Notes: generated by a model not told the origin, from the sequence alone. 64,000 nucleotides of DNA from JACCZR01 sp963844805 (GCA_963844805.1 CAWJPU010000012.1:62001-126000); one strand, 5' to 3'. Positions 1 to 10,405 are shown, numbered from the stretch's first letter. Numbers and translations are program-made.

Positions 1-1783
1 GTGGAACGGGCCGGTGGCGCGCTCGCGGGCCTCGGAGTCGCCGTTGGTCCAGCCCGCGGAGGGCACGTTGTTCCAGTTGACGAGGAAGGCTCGGCGCGGG
101 TTGATCACGCGCGGGGTCTGCGTGCGGCGCTTCAGGAAGCCGCGCCACTCGGCCTCGCCCGTGCCGGGGTAGGGCAGGCGCTCGTCGTAGTTGCGCGGGC
201 GCAGCGGATGCAGACCCGGATGCCAGTAGCCGATGTTGCCGCGGCTGTCGGCGGCGATCACGTTCTCGTTCCAGGTCACGTTCTCCATCGCGCGGCGCAC
301 GTCCTGGATGTTGTTCGCGTCGTTGAGCATCGTCAGCCCGGCGAGCGTCTCGATCTCGCGGTCCCAGATCGCGTACCGGCGCGCGTAGGCCCGGCCGCCG
401 GCGCGCACCTGGACCGGCCCGTGGCGGGTGCGGCAGATGCGCTCGGTGCGCGAGCCGGCGATCTTGCTCGGCTGCAGCACCAGGTCGGGCAGGTCGGTCG
501 GCGAGGCGCGGAAGGTGAACCGCTCGTTGCGGCAGCTCATGCGCTCGGTGCGCCCGCGGAAGCGGTAGGACTCGGCGCCCGCGAGCTGCTCGGCGTAGAG
601 GTCGTCCTCGTCGGAGAGGCCGGACGTGAAGCCCCAGCCCACCCGGCCGTTGTGGCCGATGCCGACCACGGGGATGCCCGCCGCGCTGACGCCGCGCACG
701 TTCTGCTCGGGCGAGTGCAGCTCGTACTCCACGAACAGCTCGGGCACCGAGAAGCCCAGCTGGGGGCCGTTGAACAGGTAGGCCTGGCCGGGCCGGCGCC
801 CGCGGCGGCGCGAGATCGCCCACATGTAGGAGCCCCGCCGGCCGAAGACGCGCTGCGAGGCGCGCGCGGCCGAGCTCGCGGTGGCCTCGGCCGGGGCGGC
901 GGGCAGCCGCAGGTCGATCAGGAAGCGGCGCGAGTTCGAGTAGCTGCGCCGCTCCTGGCGCCGGGTGCGCCGCGGCTGGGAGGGGAACAGCCCGTTGCGC
1001 CGCGGAACGGTGTAGATGCGGCCTGGCGTGCGCAGCGGCAGCAGGCGGGCGAAGGCGCGCGAGCCGATGGCCTGGAACACGCGCGCGTTGTCGAGCTCGG
1101 CGCCGTCGGACGGAGGGGACGGTGCGCGCCAGGAAGATGCCGATCCGCGCGCTGTCGGTGAGCGACCACTCGCGCGGCGTGATCCCCAGCGCGGGGAACT
1201 CGCCCGGCAGCTCGAGCGGGCGGCTGCGCACGCGCCGGATCCAGGCGTTGATGCCGTCGCGGTAGGCCTCGCCCCGCCGGACGAGCTTGCGCGGCAGGCG
1301 ATTGAACTGGTTCTCGGCCTCGCGGTCGGTGTAGTAGTCGCGCCGGGCGACGAGGTCGTCGTCGAGGTACTCCTGCCCGAGGATCTCGGCGAGCCGGCCG
1401 CTGGTCGCGCGGCGGAACAGCTCGAGCTGGAACAGGCGGTCCTCGGCCACCGCGTAGCCGACGCCCCACCAGGCGTCGTAGTCGCTGGCGCCGCGCACGT
1501 TGGGGACGCCGCGCGAGTCGCGCGTGATGGTCACGCCGGGGCGCGGCGAGCTGCGGCTCCCGGAGCGGTCGAAGCGGGCGTCCTTGAAGCGGAAGCCCTT
1601 CCACAGGTCGGTCTGGTCGTCCAGGTGCGGCGAGCCCGTGCCGCTGGCCACGCCGGGGATCGACACGTGGCCGCTCTGGCCCGGCGGGAGGACCGACTCG
1701 GCCTGCAGGACGCGCGCCTGCGCGGGGGCGGCGACGGCCGCCGACGCCACGAACAGCGCAACGCAGGTCAGTGTCGCCCTCAC
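1..1783 (-). CDS. Penicillin acylase family protein (3' end outside window, frameshifted)
   Basis: Exported Ntn-hydrolase of the penicillin/acyl-homoserine-lactone acylase family, which cleaves amide bonds of acylated small molecules; the substrate here is unknown. The GTG start is followed by a hydrophobic signal peptide ending near APAQA. The alpha-type region contains TRDSRGVPNVRG and GVGYAVAEDRLFQLELFR. The likely autocatalytic Ser of the beta chain lies in GSYMWAIS, which aligns with the family's SNAWALS. Downstream are GIGHNGRVGWGFTSG and NWNNVPSAGW, both typical of the family. A one-base break near 1110-1130 shifts the frame (+1). The gene runs off the left edge, so the last part is missing. 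Confidence 0.85.
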   Translation of the reverse strand, partial: MRATLTCVALFVASAAVAAPAQARVLQAESVLPPGQSGHVSIPGVASGTGSPHLDDQTDLWKGFRFKDARFDRSGSRSSPRPGVTITRDSRGVPNVRGASDYDAWWGVGYAVAEDRLFQLELFRRATSGRLAEILGQEYLDDDLVARRDYYTDREAENQFNRLPRKLVRRGEAYRDGINAWIRRVRSRPLELPGEFPALGITPREWSLTDSARIGIFLARTVPSVRRRRARQRARVPGHRLARLRPPAAAAHARPHLHRSAAQRAVPLPAAAHPAPGAAQLLELAPLPDRPAAARRPGRGHRELGRARLAARLRPAGLLHVGDLAPPRAPARPGLPVQRPPAGLLGARAVRGVRAALARAERARRQRGGHPRGRHRPQRPGGLGLHVRPLRRGRPLRRAARGRRVLPLPRAHRAHELPQRAVHLPRLADRPARPGAAAEQDRRLAHRAHLPHPPRAGPGARRRPGLRAPVRDLGPRDRDARRADDAQRREQHPGRAPRDGERDLERERDRRRQPRQHRLLASGSASAAPAQLRRAPALPRHGRGRVARLPEAPHADPARDQPAPSLPRQLEQRALRGLDQRRLRGPRARHRPVP

Positions 1784-1813
1784 CCCGGGGGCGACCCTAC
1801 CGTCGGATGGCCC

Positions 1814-2443
1814 CTAGGCCAGCGCCGGTACGGCGTCCGAGGCGATGGCCTCGATCTCGCCGGTGGCGCGGTCGAACTCCTCGTCGGAGAGCACCGGGGT
1901 GCCCTCGAACGGGAGGTCGCGGTGCAGCTCGATCCAGGACCGGCAGCCCTGGTACTCGGGCAGCACCCGCACCGTGACCGGCCGCGGGATGCGGTAGGTG
2001 CGCAGGACGATCACGTGCATCGGGTGGCGACGCTTCCAGGCCAGCCGCTTCTCGGCGTAGTCGGTGGTCCAGATGTAGTACGGCGACAGCGCGTCGATGC
2101 AGCGCGGGTCGGTGATCAGGTAGCTCGCCGACACCTCGGCCCAGGCCCGGATCCGCACCCGGTCGGGCTGCGGGATGCCCCCGTCCTGGGTGAGCGCCTC
2201 GACGGGCGGCTCGGCGTCGGGCCACACGCCCTCCTCCAGCGCGCGGCCCAGCTCGGGCATGTGGGACTCGCGCACCAGGTTGTTGCGCTGGTGGTCGAAG
2301 GTCGGGTAGAGGAAGAAGCGGTCGTGCTCGATCTCGAAGTGCTTGTTCTCCTCGCGGATCCCGCCCTTGCGCAGGGTCAGGAGCTGCTCGCCTTCGGCTA
2401 GGGCGCGCACGGTGACGGCCCACTCTTTGAGTGCGGTTGGCAT
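1814..2443 (-). CDS. DUF1802 family protein
   Basis: About 209 residues beginning MPTALKEWAVTVRALAEG, with LLTLRKGGIREE and FFLYPTFDHQRNNLV following. These N-terminal blocks are characteristic of DUF1802, a family of unknown biochemical function found in cyanobacteria and actinobacteria. There is no signal peptide or membrane segment. ATG at 2443 is preferred over a longer in-frame extension because the family motif begins at ALKEW. It lies 30 bases downstream of the acylase start, on the same strand, and is divergent from the methyltransferase that follows. Confidence 0.7.
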   Translation of the reverse strand: MPTALKEWAVTVRALAEGEQLLTLRKGGIREENKHFEIEHDRFFLYPTFDHQRNNLVRESHMPELGRALEEGVWPDAEPPVEALTQDGGIPQPDRVRIRAWAEVSASYLITDPRCIDALSPYYIWTTDYAEKRLAWKRRHPMHVIVLRTYRIPRPVTVRVLPEYQGCRSWIELHRDLPFEGTPVLSDEEFDRATGEIEAIASDAVPALA

Positions 2444-2482
2444 CAGAGGGAGAGAACCTCGAACTCCGCGCCCGGATGGCAA

Positions 2483-3438
2483 ATGACCACCCGGCGCGGA
2501 GCGGCCATTCTTACTCAGGGGCAACTTCGTTTCAAGCGATTTTCGACGCTCGTGTCAGACCTCACACGCCACTACGCCAAAGCCTGCGACCTGCCCGACT
2601 TCGCGGACCCCCGCCTGCTCGGCGTCGCTGCGGGACATCCTGCCCGAGCGCGATCCGGCCACCCACGCCGAGCGCAAGGTGTGGGAGTTCGCCCAGCTGG
2701 CGATGTTCCTCGAGGACGCGGGCATGCTGGACGACCGCTCGCGCGTCCTGGGAATCGGCGCCGGCGACGAGCGCATCCTGTTCTGGCTGGCCAACCGCGT
2801 GGGGGAGGTGGTGGCCACCGACATCTACGGCGAGGGCGACTTCGCCGGGCGCGAGGCGGGCGGCTCGATGCTGGAGGACCCGGCGGCCCACGCGCCCTTC
2901 CCCTACCGGGAGGACCGGCTCGACGTGCGCTGGATGGACGCGCGGCGGCTGGAGTTCCCCGACGCGAGCTTCGACGCCGTCTACTCCCTGTCGTCGCTGG
3001 AGCACTTCGGCGGCCCCGGGTCAGGTGGACCGCGCCGCGCGGGAGGTCGCCCGCGTCCTGCGCCCCGGCGGCGTGGCCCTGCTGTGCGCCGACGTGCTGG
3101 TGCGCCGCCACCCCCTCAACGCCGCGCCGGTGGACCTGGCCGCGCGGCTGGTCTCGCTGGGCCGCAAGCGCCGCGACGCCCGGCCGCGCCACCGCTCGGT
3201 CCTGGCCGAGAGCTTCACGCCGCGCGAGCTGCGCCGCCACGTGGTCAGGGCGTCGGGCCTGGAGCTGATGCAGCCCCTGGACGTCGGCGTCTCCGCGTCC
3301 TCGTGGGAGAACGTCTGCCGGCTGTACCCCGACGGCCGCCAGGAGCCGGCGAGCGGCTCTTTCTTCCCCCACGTGCTGGTGCAGATCGACCGCTCGGTGC
3401 TCACGTCGGTGTGCGTGCCGCTCCGCCGCAGCGGGTAG
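2483..3438 (+). CDS. Class I SAM-dependent methyltransferase (two frameshifts)
   Basis: Probable methyltransferase with a Rossmann fold. The SAM loop is VLGIGAGDERILFWLA, followed by VVATDIYGEGDF (the acidic residue at the end of strand 2), the SLSSLEHFGG segment and VARVLRPGGVALL, as in glycosyltransferase-linked FkbM/Methyltransf_11 proteins. The frame has to change near 2618-2630 (before LRDILPERDPATHAER) and near 3013-3022 (before QVDRAAREVARVL); both are +1. The start is uncertain: ATG 2483 is used, but GTG 2552 (VSDLTRHYAKACDLPDF) is also possible. It is divergent from the DUF1802 gene. The methyl acceptor is unknown. Confidence 0.7.
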
Positions 3439-3483
3439 CCGCCGCCGAGGGCACGCGCTACCCCGAGGCCCAGATGGCGACGG

Positions 3484-4340
3484 TCAGCGGCTGATCTGCG
3501 TGATCACGGCTGCGAAGTCGTCGCCGCCATGGCCGGCCTCGTCGGCCGCGGCGTAGAGCCACTCCGCGGCTCCCGCCACCGTCAGGTCGAGGCCCAGCTC
3601 CCGGGCCTCGGCCAGGCAGTGGCGCACGTCCTTGAGCATGTGCTCGAGCTTGAACAGCGGCTCGAAGTCTCCCTCGCGCATCGGGCCGGCCTTCAGCTCG
3701 AGCATCGCCGAGTTGCCCGAGCCCGAGCCGACCACCTCCTCCACCGCGTCAGGTCCACGCCTGCGGCCTGGGCCAACGTGATCCCCTCGGCCAGCGCCGC
3801 GGCATTCACCGCCGCGAGCGTGTTGTTGATCAGCTTGACCATCGAGCCGTGGCCGTTGGGACCCGCGTGCACGACGAGCCGGCCCATCGCCTCGAGCAGC
3901 GGGCGGGCGCGCTCGAGGTCGGAGGCCTCGCCACCCACCATGATCGTCAGCGTCCCGTCCTCGGCCTTGGGCCGCGACCCGGTGACGGGGGCGTCCAGGA
4001 AGGCCACCCCGCGCGCGCGCAGCCGCTCGGCCAGCGCGCGGCTGGCGGTGGGGCGGATGGTCGACATGTCGATCACCAGCGAGCCCTCCGGCGGCTGGGC
4101 CTCCTCCAGCACCGCCTCGACCTCGGGTGAGTCGGGCAGCATGGTGATCGCCACACCGGCCTCGGCCACCGCCTCGCGCGGGGAGGCCACGGCGGTTGCG
4201 CTGTGCTCGGCCGCGAAGCGCTGGGCCTTGTCGGAGTCGCGTGTCCAGACGGTGAGCTCGTAGCCGGCGGCGCGCAGGTTCGCGGCCTGGGGCCAGCCCA
4301 TGATCCCCAGCCCGAGGAACGCCACTCGCTCAGACGCCAC
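3484..4340 (-). CDS. NAD(P)-dependent 3-hydroxyisobutyrate dehydrogenase-like protein (frameshift)
   Basis: Beta-hydroxyacid dehydrogenase family enzyme. The N-terminal dinucleotide site is FLGLGIMGWPQAANLRAAG. The substrate-binding signature is FLDAPVTGSRPKAEDGTL, and the catalytic Lys lies in GSMVKLINNTL. A -1 break near 3745-3752 separates this from the C-terminal helical domain (VEEVVGSGSGNSAML onward). The start overlaps the hydantoinase B stop by 11 bases, so it is translationally coupled to the hydantoinase genes. That context suggests reduction or oxidation of a small hydroxyacid or semialdehyde in the same pathway. The exact substrate cannot be read from the sequence. Confidence 0.85.
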
Positions 4341-5830
4341 CGTGGCCTCCTCCCCCCGGCGTCTCGATCCGCAGCCGCTGGCCCTCGCTCACGGTGCCCG
4401 ACCACTTCGGCGGGAGCTCCTCGCCGTCCAGCGAGTTGCGGCCCCGCTCGCCGGGCTTCCCTCCGTCGGCTCCGGGCGGGGCATGGCGCCGCCGCTCGGT
4501 GATCAGCGAGGCGCGCATCTCCTCGCGGGCCTCCAGCTCGCGTACCACGCCGTCGCCTCCGTGGTGGCGCCCGCCGCCGCCCGAGCCGCGGCGCACCGAG
4601 TACTCCACGGCGCGCACCGGGAACTCGAGCTCCAGCGCCTCCACGGGTGTGTTGAGCGTGTTGCTCATGGCCACGTGGACCGCGCTCGGGCCGTCGGCGT
4701 CGGGGCACGCGCCCTGGCCCCCGCCGAGGGTCTCGTAGTAGGTGAAGTCGTCGTTGCCGAGGGTCATGTTGTTCATGGTTCCCTGACCGAGGGCCCTTCC
4801 GAACGCGGCCAGCACGAGGTCAGCCACGCGCGACGAAGTCTCCACGTTCCCGCCCACCACCGCTGCGGGGTAGCGGGCGTTGAGCAGCGAGCCCTCCTCG
4901 GCGATCACCTGCAGCGGCCGCTGCACCCCCGCGCAGGGCGGCACGTCGGGGTCGGCCAGCACGCGCAGGGCGAACAGCGAGGCCGACAGCGTCACCGCGA
5001 GCGGGCAGTTGAGGTTGCCCTCGCTCTGGCGGCGCCGAGCCGGTGAAGTCGAGCGTCAGGTCGTCGCCTTCGATCGTCGCCACGAGCCGCAGCTCGAGGT
5101 CGCCCTCGGCCGCCTCGAGCAGGTCGTGGGACTCGCGCCGCCCCTCACCCAGCGCCGCGATGCCCGCGCGCGTGCGGCGCTCGGCGTAGTCCTGGGTCTC
5201 CTCCAGCCCCTCGCGCAGCGCGTCGGCGCCCATCCCCTCTGCCAGCTCGCCCAGCCGCTCTGCGCCGGTGCGGTTGGCCGCGAGCTGGGCGCGCAGGTCG
5301 GCCACGCGCTGCCGGGGGTTGCGCATGCGCGAGGTGAGGTCGTCCAGCAGCTCGCTGTCCAGCTCGCCGCCCCGCGCGAGCCGGGTGGGCTCGATCACCA
5401 CGCCCTCCTCCTGCAGCGTGCGCGAGTCCGCGGGCATCGAGCCCGGCTCCTTCGCGCCGATGTCGGCGTGGTGCGCGCGGCTGGCCGCGTAGCCCACCAG
5501 CTCGCCACCCGCGAACACCGGTGAGACCACGGTCACGTCGGGGAGGTGGGTGCCGCCGCGGAAGGGGTCGTTCAGGATCCAGGCGTCGCCGGGTGACTGC
5601 TCCTCGTCCACCACCTCGGCCACGGCGAAGGGCATGGCGCCCAGGTGGACCGGGATGTGCTCGGCCTGCATGACCATCAGGCCGCGGGGGTCGAACAGCG
5701 CGGTGGAGGAGTCGCGGCGCTCCTTGATGTTGGCCGAGTGCGCCGAGCGCACCAGCACCTCGCCCATCTCCTCGCAGGCGGCGTGCAGTGCGCCGAGCAT
5801 GACCTGAAGGGCGACCGGATCGAGGCTCAC
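4330..5830 (-). CDS. hyuB: Hydantoinase B / 5-oxoprolinase subunit B (frameshift)
   Basis: Second subunit of the ATP-dependent hydantoinase/oxoprolinase family. It starts VSLDPVALQVMLGALHAAC and contains RRDSSTALFDPRG, HLGAMPFAV, DVTVVSPVF and SRAHHADIGAKEPGSMP, all conserved in HyuB. The C-terminal half resumes in another frame with EGNLNCPLAVT-type sequence and NNMTLGNDDFTYYET. The break near 5028-5037 is +1 in a GAGCGAG context. GTGA overlap with the upstream hyuA stop and overlap with the downstream dehydrogenase define a three-gene operon. Confidence 0.88.
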
Positions 5831-7789
5831 GAGCGCTCCATCGTGACGGCGTCACCCACGACGCGTGCGGTCCAGCCGGGGGGGACCACCAGGGTCGAGC
5901 CGGGCAGCTCGACCACCGCCGGGCCGTCGACCTCCCCTTCGCCCTCGGGGGCGAAGGCGAGCACCGCGGCGTCGGCCTGCTCGCCGCCGAAGCGGGCGCT
6001 GCGCGAGCCGCGGCGCTCCAGCCCACCCTTGCCCGCGGGCGCCTCGGCGCCGGGCAGCGCCGCCGCCACCCGCACCGTCACCAGCTCCAGCTCAGCGTCC
6101 TCGTCCACGTAGCCGTAGTGCTCTTCGTGCGCGCGGTCGAACGCGGCGCGCAGGTCGGCGGGCTCGGGCTCCAGCTCTCCCGGGACGGTCAGCTCGAAGG
6201 CCTGCCCGGCGTAGCGCAGGTCGTAGCCGGCTCGCAGGTCGGCCTCGGCGGCGCCGAGCTCGTCGCGGCCGCGCTCGCCCAGCTCGGCCACCACTTTCGC
6301 CACCGCCTCCGCGGTCAGTTCCTCGCCGCCGAGCAGGACGCTCTGCGCGACGTCGCGCCGCCGCTCGGAGACGATCAGGCCGAGGGCCGAGAGGACGCCG
6401 GAGGAGACGGGTGCGATCACACGGCCCATGCCCAGCTCGCCGGCCACCGCCGCCGCGTGCATCGGGCCGGCGCCGCCGAAGGCCACCAGCGCCAGGTCGC
6501 GCGGGTCGATGCCGCGCTTCACCGTCACCACGCGCACGGCGCCCGCCATCTCCACCGCGGCCACGCGGGCGATGCCGGCGGCGGCCTCGTCGACGTCCAT
6601 TCCCAGGCTCTCGCCGAGGACGCCGACGGCCGCGCGCGCCGCGTCGGCGTCCAGCTCCACGTCGCCCGACAGCGGCGAGCCCGGGTCCAGGTGGCCGAGC
6701 AGCAGCGCGGCGTCGGTGACGGTGGGGTCCCCGCCGCCACGGCCGTAGCACGCGGGCCCGGGCTCGGCCCCCGCCGAGTGGGGGCCGACCCGCAGCGCCC
6801 CGCCGGCGTCGCGCCAGCCGATGCTGCCCCCGCCCGCGCCCACGGTGTGCACGTCCACCATGGGCAGCGCCAGCGCGCGGCCGCCCACCTCGCGCCCACC
6901 GCCCACGGCGACCTGGCCGTCGAGCACCACCGACACGTCGCACGAGGTGCCGCCCATGTCGAGCCCCACCGCGTCTTCCACTCCGGCCTCGCCCGCCGCC
7001 CGCGCGGCGCCCACGGTCCCGCCCGCGGGGCCGGAAAGCACCGTCCACGAGGCGTGACGGGCGGCCAGCGCGGCCCCGGCCACGCCGCCGCTGGAGAGCA
7101 TCACCTGCGGGTCGGGCAGGCCCTCGTCGCGCGTGCGCGAGGCGAGGTTCTCGAGGTAGCGGCGCAGCAGCGGCGACAGCGCGGCGTCGACGACCGTCGT
7201 CGCGCAGCGCTCGTACTCGCGGAAGACGCCCGCGGTCTCGTGCGAGGTGGATACGTGCACGCCATCTCCGAACGCCTCGGCGGCCCGGCGCTCGTGGGCC
7301 GGGTGGCGAAAGCCCCACAGCAGGCACACGGCCGCCGCCTCCACGTCGCCGTCCAGCTCCGCCAGCCGCTCGCCGAGCAGGTCCTCGTCGAGCTCGCGGA
7401 TCACGCCGTCGGGGCCGGTGCGCTCGGGCACCGCCACGCGGAGCTCGGGCCCCACGAGCGGCGGGGGGTGGCCGGCGCACAGCCGGTAGAGCTCGGGCCG
7501 CGCTTGGCGGCCGAGCTCCTCGAGGTCGGTGAAGCCCTCGGTCGCCAGCAGCGCGCAGCGCGCGGTCTTGCCCTCCAGCAGCGCGTTGGTGCCGACGGTC
7601 ATCCCGTGCACGAAGCGCTCCACGTCGCCCGCGTCTCGCGCCGGCCTGCTCCAGCGCCTCGCGCACCGCGGACAGCACGCCCTCGGACTGGTCCTCCGGC
7701 GTGCTCGGCACCTTGGCGGTCACGAGCCGATCGCCCGCGAGCAGCGCGGCGTCGGTGAAGGTGCCGCCGACGTCCACGCCCAAGACCAC
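5827..7789 (-). CDS. hyuA: Hydantoinase A / 5-oxoprolinase subunit A (frameshift)
   Basis: ATP-binding subunit of the hydantoinase/oxoprolinase family, which hydrolyses five-membered cyclic amides such as N-methylhydantoin or 5-oxoproline. It begins MVLGVDVGGTFTDAALL, the actin-like phosphate-binding motif. After a +1 break near 7626-7640 it continues ERFVHGMTVGTNALLEGK. Further conserved blocks are LSGPAGGTVGAARAAG, GLDMGGTSCDVS and GAGGGSIGW. It is first gene of the hyuA-hyuB-dehydrogenase operon. Substrate assignment (hydantoin, oxoproline or acetone-carboxylase-like) is not possible from sequence alone. Confidence 0.88.
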
Positions 7790-7813
7790 GGCTGTTTCTT
7801 ACCTCAAAGAAAC

Positions 7814-7841
7814 CCGAAGGCGGCCCGCAGGCCGCCTTCGG
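7814..7841 (-). terminator. Intrinsic terminator
   Basis: Perfect 12-bp stem (CCGAAGGCGGCC / GGCCGCCTTCGG) with a 4-base loop, followed on the minus strand by a T-rich run (GTTTCTTT). It lies 73 bases past the stop of the 7914-8336 gene and just before hyuA. Confidence 0.8.
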
Positions 7842-7913
7842 TCTCTCTCCCTCCATCCCCGACCCTGCGCCCACTGCCTCCTGCGTGGGCTCGCGGGAAG
7901 AAGATGCAAGCTC

Positions 7914-8336
7914 TTACGCCGCGGTCGTAGCCAGCTCCTCCTCGAGGTGCTTGTGCGACGGGCAGTACTTGCTGCCCGGCAGGGGCACGCGCTGGCACGA
8001 GGTGCCCTTGCGCGTGGTGGCGTGGCAGCACAGCGGGCTGCCGTCGAAGGTCACGCCGGAGCGCGCCTGGGTGTCGACGTAGTCCGAGGCCAGCGAGACG
8101 TGCCGGTCGATCACGTTCAGCACGCGCACCTGCGACTCGATCGGGAACAGGTCGCGCACCTCGTTGAACAGCGTGCGCGTGGGCCGGGCGAAGTAGTGGC
8201 GGTCGGTGGCCAGCCGCTCCATCGTGCGCTCGCAGGCGCTGAGCAGAAGCTGCCGTGCGGCGCAGCCCCCGTCGCGCTGCGCACTCACGACCTCCGCGGA
8301 TAGCTCGCGGTAGATCGAGCGGCTGAACTGGTACAT
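7914..8336 (-). CDS. Hypothetical protein with C-terminal Cys/His zinc-finger-like motif
   Basis: 140 residues, cytosolic, function unknown. The N-terminal two thirds are helical. The C-terminus carries CCHATTRKGTSCQR and GSKYCPSHKHLEE, a C..C..C..H pattern resembling the small DUF5763-like zinc fingers (C-x-A-x-T-x-x-G-x-x-C ... C-x-x-H). That similarity suggests metal or nucleic-acid binding but does not prove it. It is monocistronic, ends at the terminator just downstream, and has about 100 bases of non-coding DNA upstream. Confidence 0.6.
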   Translation of the reverse strand: MYQFSRSIYRELSAEVVSAQRDGGCAARQLLLSACERTMERLATDRHYFARPTRTLFNEVRDLFPIESQVRVLNVIDRHVSLASDYVDTQARSGVTFDGSPLCCHATTRKGTSCQRVPLPGSKYCPSHKHLEEELATTAA

Positions 8337-8440
8337 CCTTGCCTCGGCTCCTGTCCCTCGTGAACTACGAGGCGATTAGAACAATCTCGGTTGAAGCCGC
8401 TTGGAAGGCCGCGTTAAGCGGTGGTTAACCGGCAGTAGCG

Positions 8441-8932
8441 CTACTTGAGCGTCCAGTTCATGCGCCGGCGCGCGTAGAGGAGCGGCTCGCCGTGGTCGTG
8501 GCGGCCGTCCTCGAGGTCTCCGATGAGGATGGAATGGTCATAGCGGCTGAAGGTCTCGCTGCGCCGGCAGCGCAGGTAGGCCATCGCTCCGGTGAGCTCG
8601 GGCACCTCGCCGTCCCAGCGCCAGGCGAGCTCGGCGAACTTGTCCTCCGCGCGGCTGACGAAGACGCGCGCGTCGGGCTCCTGGTGGGCGCCGAGGATGT
8701 GCACGCCGAAGTGCTCGCAGGCGGCAAGCGTGTCGTGGCAGCGGGAGGAGTGCGCGATGGAGACCATCACCGACGGAGGGTCGGCGGAGAAGGCGGCGGT
8801 CGAGGTGGCGGCCAGGCCGCACGGCGTGCCGTCGTCGCGGCGGGCGGTGATCACGGTCACGCCCGACGCGAGCGCGGCCATGGCTTCCGCGAAGAGCTCG
8901 TCCTTGTCCACCGGGGCCGACCCTACGTCCAC
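8441..8932 (-). CDS. Flavin reductase family protein
   Basis: 163 residues of the FMN-binding split-barrel flavin reductase family. ALASGVTVITAR, CGLAATSTAAFSADPPSVMVS and HFGVHILGAHQ match the FMN-binding core. Such enzymes supply reduced flavin to a partner monooxygenase or act on quinones. The start overlaps the nadB stop by 10 bases, so it is co-transcribed with nadB. A start further in (GTG at VDKDELF) is also possible. No oxygenase partner is visible nearby. Confidence 0.8.
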   Translation of the reverse strand: MDVGSAPVDKDELFAEAMAALASGVTVITARRDDGTPCGLAATSTAAFSADPPSVMVSIAHSSRCHDTLAACEHFGVHILGAHQEPDARVFVSRAEDKFAELAWRWDGEVPELTGAMAYLRCRRSETFSRYDHSILIGDLEDGRHDHGEPLLYARRRMNWTLK

Positions 8933-10392
8933 CGCTCGAACTCCGCGCCCCCGTCGCGCGTGACGACGGCGTGCATGCCGTCGAGCGCCGGGTCGGTCCG
9001 CGGGTGGTCGCGCCGTTGGTGGGCGCCGCGGCTCTCCTCGCGGGCCAGGCAGGCGGCCGCCACCGAGCGGGCTAGGGGGAAGGGGTCGTTCAGCAATTCC
9101 CCCAGGCCCTCGGCGTCACGCTCCAGGCCCGCCAGACGCCACAGCGTCTCGCGGGTCTGGCGTGAGGGGAGCTCGGGCGCGGCGGCCGCCGGCGGCTCGC
9201 CGCGGTCAGGTGGCGGGAGAGGCTCGTCCAGCGCGGCCAGCGACGCCCGGCGGCCGAAGACGAAGCACTCGGCCAGCGAGTTCGACGCCAGCCGGTTGGC
9301 GCCGTGCAGGCCGGTGCAGGCGCTCTCGCCGACCGCGAACAGCCCCGGCAGCGTCGACCGGCCGTGCAGGTCGGCGGCGACGCCGCCCATCGTGTAGTGC
9401 GCGGCGGGGGCGACCGGCAGCGGGCGGTGCGGGTCGAGGCCCACGTCGTCGAGCGCGGCCGCCACGTTGGGGAAGCGGGCGAGGTCGACCGAGCTCACGT
9501 CCAGCCCGACCGAGTCGGTGCCCTGCTCGCGCATCCGCGCCTGCACGGCGAGCGCCACCTGGTCGCGCGGGGCCAGCTCGTCGGTGAAGCGCTCGCCGTC
9601 GGCGTCCACCAGCAGTGCGCCCTCGCCGCGGATCGCCTCCGTCACCAGGAAGCCCTCGCGGCGGCCGCCGGTCACCAGGGCGGTGGGGTGGAACTGGGTG
9701 AACTCGAGGTCGGCGAGAGCGGCGCCCGCGGCCAGCGCCAGGCTCAGGCCCGTCCCGGCCGCGCCCGGCGGGTTGGTCGTCCGCGACCACAGCGCCGCCG
9801 CGCCGCCGGTGGCCAGCACCACCCCGCGCGCGGCGACCGATCTCGACTCGCCGTCGCGGCCCACGGCGGCCAGGCCCACGCAGCGGCCCTCGTGGCGCCA
9901 CAGCGCGCCGGCCGCGTACGGCTCGATCACCTCGATGCGCTCGTCGGTCGCTACGAGCGCGGACAGCTCGCGGGTCACGCGGCGCCCGGTGGAGCTGCCG
10001 CCCGCGTGGACCACGCGCCGGCGCGAGTGGCCGCCCTCCAGCCCCAGGGCCAGGGCGCCCGAGCGGTCGGAGTCGAACCGGACGCCGAGGTCGATCAGCT
10101 CGGCCACGCGGTCGGGTGACTCCTCGCACAGCACCCGGGCGGCCTCCGCGCTGCCGGACCGTCGTCCCGCGGCCAGCGTGTCGGCCTGGTGCAGCTCGGG
10201 GGAGTCGTCAGCCGCCAACGCCGCGGCGATGCCGCCCTGGGCCCAGTAGCTCGCGGTCTCGGCCAAGGGCGTGCGCGACACCAGCACCACCTGCGCGCCC
10301 TCGCGGGCCGCGGTCAGGGCGGCCAGGAGCCCGGCGGCACCGGCGCCGACCACTGCCAGGTCGGCTTGCACCGCGGGTACGGTAACGGCCAT
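8923..10392 (-). CDS. nadB: L-aspartate oxidase
   Basis: Flavoprotein that oxidises L-aspartate to iminoaspartate, the first step of de novo NAD synthesis. It has the FAD-binding motif VVGAGAAGLLAALTAA, SYWAQGGIAAAL, VVLATGGAAALWSRTTNP, the active-site region EFTQFHPTAL, APAAHYTMGGVAADL and GANRLASNSLAECFVFG. All are diagnostic for NadB within the succinate-dehydrogenase flavoprotein superfamily. 489 residues is slightly short for the family because the C-terminal helical domain is compact. nadA and nadC are not adjacent. It starts back to back with the deacetylase-like gene. Confidence 0.93.
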   Translation of the reverse strand: MAVTVPAVQADLAVVGAGAAGLLAALTAAREGAQVVLVSRTPLAETASYWAQGGIAAALAADDSPELHQADTLAAGRRSGSAEAARVLCEESPDRVAELIDLGVRFDSDRSGALALGLEGGHSRRRVVHAGGSSTGRRVTRELSALVATDERIEVIEPYAAGALWRHEGRCVGLAAVGRDGESRSVAARGVVLATGGAAALWSRTTNPPGAAGTGLSLALAAGAALADLEFTQFHPTALVTGGRREGFLVTEAIRGEGALLVDADGERFTDELAPRDQVALAVQARMREQGTDSVGLDVSSVDLARFPNVAAALDDVGLDPHRPLPVAPAAHYTMGGVAADLHGRSTLPGLFAVGESACTGLHGANRLASNSLAECFVFGRRASLAALDEPLPPPDRGEPPAAAAPELPSRQTRETLWRLAGLERDAEGLGELLNDPFPLARSVAAACLAREESRGAHQRRDHPRTDPALDGMHAVVTRDGGAEFERWT

Positions 10393-10405
10393 CGCGGGGC
10401 CGCTC

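Noticed and set aside
1..1161. A 386-codon plus-strand open frame at the left edge
   Set aside because: Opposite a penicillin-acylase gene whose motifs are clear on the minus strand; low-complexity Ala/Arg/Val composition.
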